Shown here in pieces: positions 63,107-64,000 of a DNA stretch of 64,000 nt. The notes beneath the pieces are model-generated. The model did not search any database. It saw only the letters and a list, made by a program, of their open reading frames with translations, and had not been told where the DNA came from. The position numbers and the translations under genes were made by a program. Source of the stretch: Shewanella jiangmenensis (GTDB taxonomy: Bacteria; Pseudomonadota; Gammaproteobacteria; Enterobacterales; Shewanellaceae); NCBI RefSeq assembly GCF_018596335.1, contig NZ_JAHEPS010000001.1, positions 930,001-994,000 of the forward strand. Direction: 5' to 3'. Position 1 is the stretch's first letter. Every line of letters begins with the position of its first letter.

Positions 63107-64000
63107 ATGCCAACCAGTTCTTTGCCATCAAGCACAGCAGAAACAAGCCCGGCACCTGTCACCCGCATCAAACTTGCCGAGGGGCTCAGCGAGTTTCCGG
63201 TCGAGCTGTATCAGCATGCCGACACGCTTGAGCATCTGGATTTATCGGACAATCAGCTCTCAAGCCTGCCCGCTGACTTTGGCCGCTTTGTTGCGCTCAA
63301 GAGGCTGTTTTTTACCAATAACCAGTTCGAGTATATCCCGGAAGTACTGGCAAGCTGCCAAAGCCTCACCATGGTGAGCTTCAAAGGCAATCAGCTGACC
63401 AGGTTTGCCGAAGGAAGCCTGCCCGAAGAGCTTGAGTGGCTAATTTTAACCGACAATAAGCTTTCGCAGCTGCCCGAGGATTTTGGCCGCTACCGCAGGC
63501 TTAAAAAGCTCGCGCTATCAGGTAATCAGCTGTCATCGCTGCCAGACTCGATGGCAAATTGCCGCGAGCTTGGGCTGGCGCGACTGTCGCTGAACCGCTT
63601 TGAAGCCTTCCCCAACTGGCTGTTTGCGCTGCCAAAACTTGCCTGGCTCGCCCTTGGCGCCAACCCGGCCACGCCGGTGAGCAATCACAGCAGCATACCC
63701 ACACAAGACATAGCCAACTACCTGCTGGACGCCGAGCTTGGCACAGGTGCCTCGGGCACCATTTACCTTGCCCATCATAAAGACAGCACCGAGCCTGTGG
63801 CTCTGAAAAAGTTCAAAGGCTGGCTGACCAGCGATGGCTGCCCCAAGGATGAGCTCAATAACGCCCTCAACGCCGGGCTGCACCCAAACCTGATTCCGAT
63901 TGTGGCCAATATCAGTGGCCTTGAACTGCCTGCCATGGTGATGCAGCTTATCCCCAACACTTTCAAGTCGCTGGGTATGCCGCCGTCTTTTGCCACTATC
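63107..64000 (+). CDS. Leucine-rich-repeat protein kinase, N-terminal part (cut by window end)
   Basis: 298 residues visible, open to the right edge, so it is missing from complete-ORF lists. At least six LRRs of about 23 residues are seen between about 20 and 195 (LEHLDLSDNQLSSLPADFGR, LKKLALSGNQLSSLPDSMA). A kinase domain begins near 208: glycine-rich loop GTGASGTIYLAHH and the VALKKF lysine. Such LRR-Ser/Thr kinase fusions are found in Shewanella and other marine gammaproteobacteria. No signal peptide, so it is probably cytoplasmic. Substrate unknown. Confidence 0.85.
   Translation, partial: MPTSSLPSSTAETSPAPVTRIKLAEGLSEFPVELYQHADTLEHLDLSDNQLSSLPADFGRFVALKRLFFTNNQFEYIPEVLASCQSLTMVSFKGNQLTRFAEGSLPEELEWLILTDNKLSQLPEDFGRYRRLKKLALSGNQLSSLPDSMANCRELGLARLSLNRFEAFPNWLFALPKLAWLALGANPATPVSNHSSIPTQDIANYLLDAELGTGASGTIYLAHHKDSTEPVALKKFKGWLTSDGCPKDELNNALNAGLHPNLIPIVANISGLELPAMVMQLIPNTFKSLGMPPSFATI

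Overview
This 64 kb window is a GC-rich, densely coded piece of a gammaproteobacterial chromosome, most likely Shewanella or a close relative. The reasons are the combination seen here: an ExeM-type extracellular nuclease and a DsbA-like protein that both end in GlyGly-CTERM tails, an S46 dipeptidyl-peptidase, a curli locus, a MetJ-preceded NhaC-family transporter, a Mn2+-riboswitch-controlled MneA exporter, PhoD, and an LRR-kinase. The assignment rests on recalled family distributions, not on a search. No rRNA, tRNA or CRISPR array was seen.

Layout. 1-13.5 kb: end of a haemin ABC ATPase, a phospholipase C-like secreted protein, an FAD oxidoreductase with a wHTH partner, a YdbS/YdbT-like PH-domain pair, DUF924, two periplasmic type-3 solute-binding proteins, an EamA exporter, an M1 aminopeptidase lipoprotein and a GDPD lipoprotein. 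14.6-18.1 kb: the one clearly foreign, AT-rich island. It holds a RAYT-like transposase, the 3' remnant of an IS110-type transposase, and two genes arranged like integron cassettes: a permuted papain-fold protein followed by an interrupted attC-like half-site, and an Imm11/DUF1629-like protein followed by a complete attC-like site. No integrase is in the window.

18.3-36 kb: phosphoribosyltransferase, PhoD with a candidate Pho box, CBS protein, LrgA/LrgB with a divergent LysR regulator, an outer-membrane protein, a RES/Xre toxin-antitoxin pair, NfsB, a DnaJ-related protein, the DsbA-like GlyGly-CTERM protein, a probable methionine transporter behind MetJ boxes, two tandem DUF998-like membrane proteins, RluF-like synthase, an S46 peptidase and a TyrP-like permease. 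36-43 kb: mneA with its yybP-ykoY riboswitch, catalase with a possible OxyR site, a small membrane protein, a thioesterase and exeM. 43.5-46.4 kb: curli minor and major subunits, the latter with about 21 repeats, and a convergent CsgD regulator. 46.9-58 kb: serA, ygfZ, an HD-GYP response regulator beside a 1752-residue hybrid histidine kinase, a DUF3332 lipoprotein and a Na/Pi symporter. 58.4-63 kb: an AttEFGH-like ABC system with a single large permease. 63.1 kb to the end: an LRR/protein-kinase gene cut by the window edge.

Themes. Several genes point to a surface-associated life under nutrient limitation: phosphate scavenging (PhoD, ExeM, GDPD, NptA), curli matrix, and c-di-GMP turnover (HD-GYP). 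Metal and redox homeostasis is represented by MneA, catalase and NfsB. Three genes carry in-frame simple-repeat expansions (ydbT-like, the start of the Att permease, the end of AttH), which suggests replication slippage recurs in this genome.
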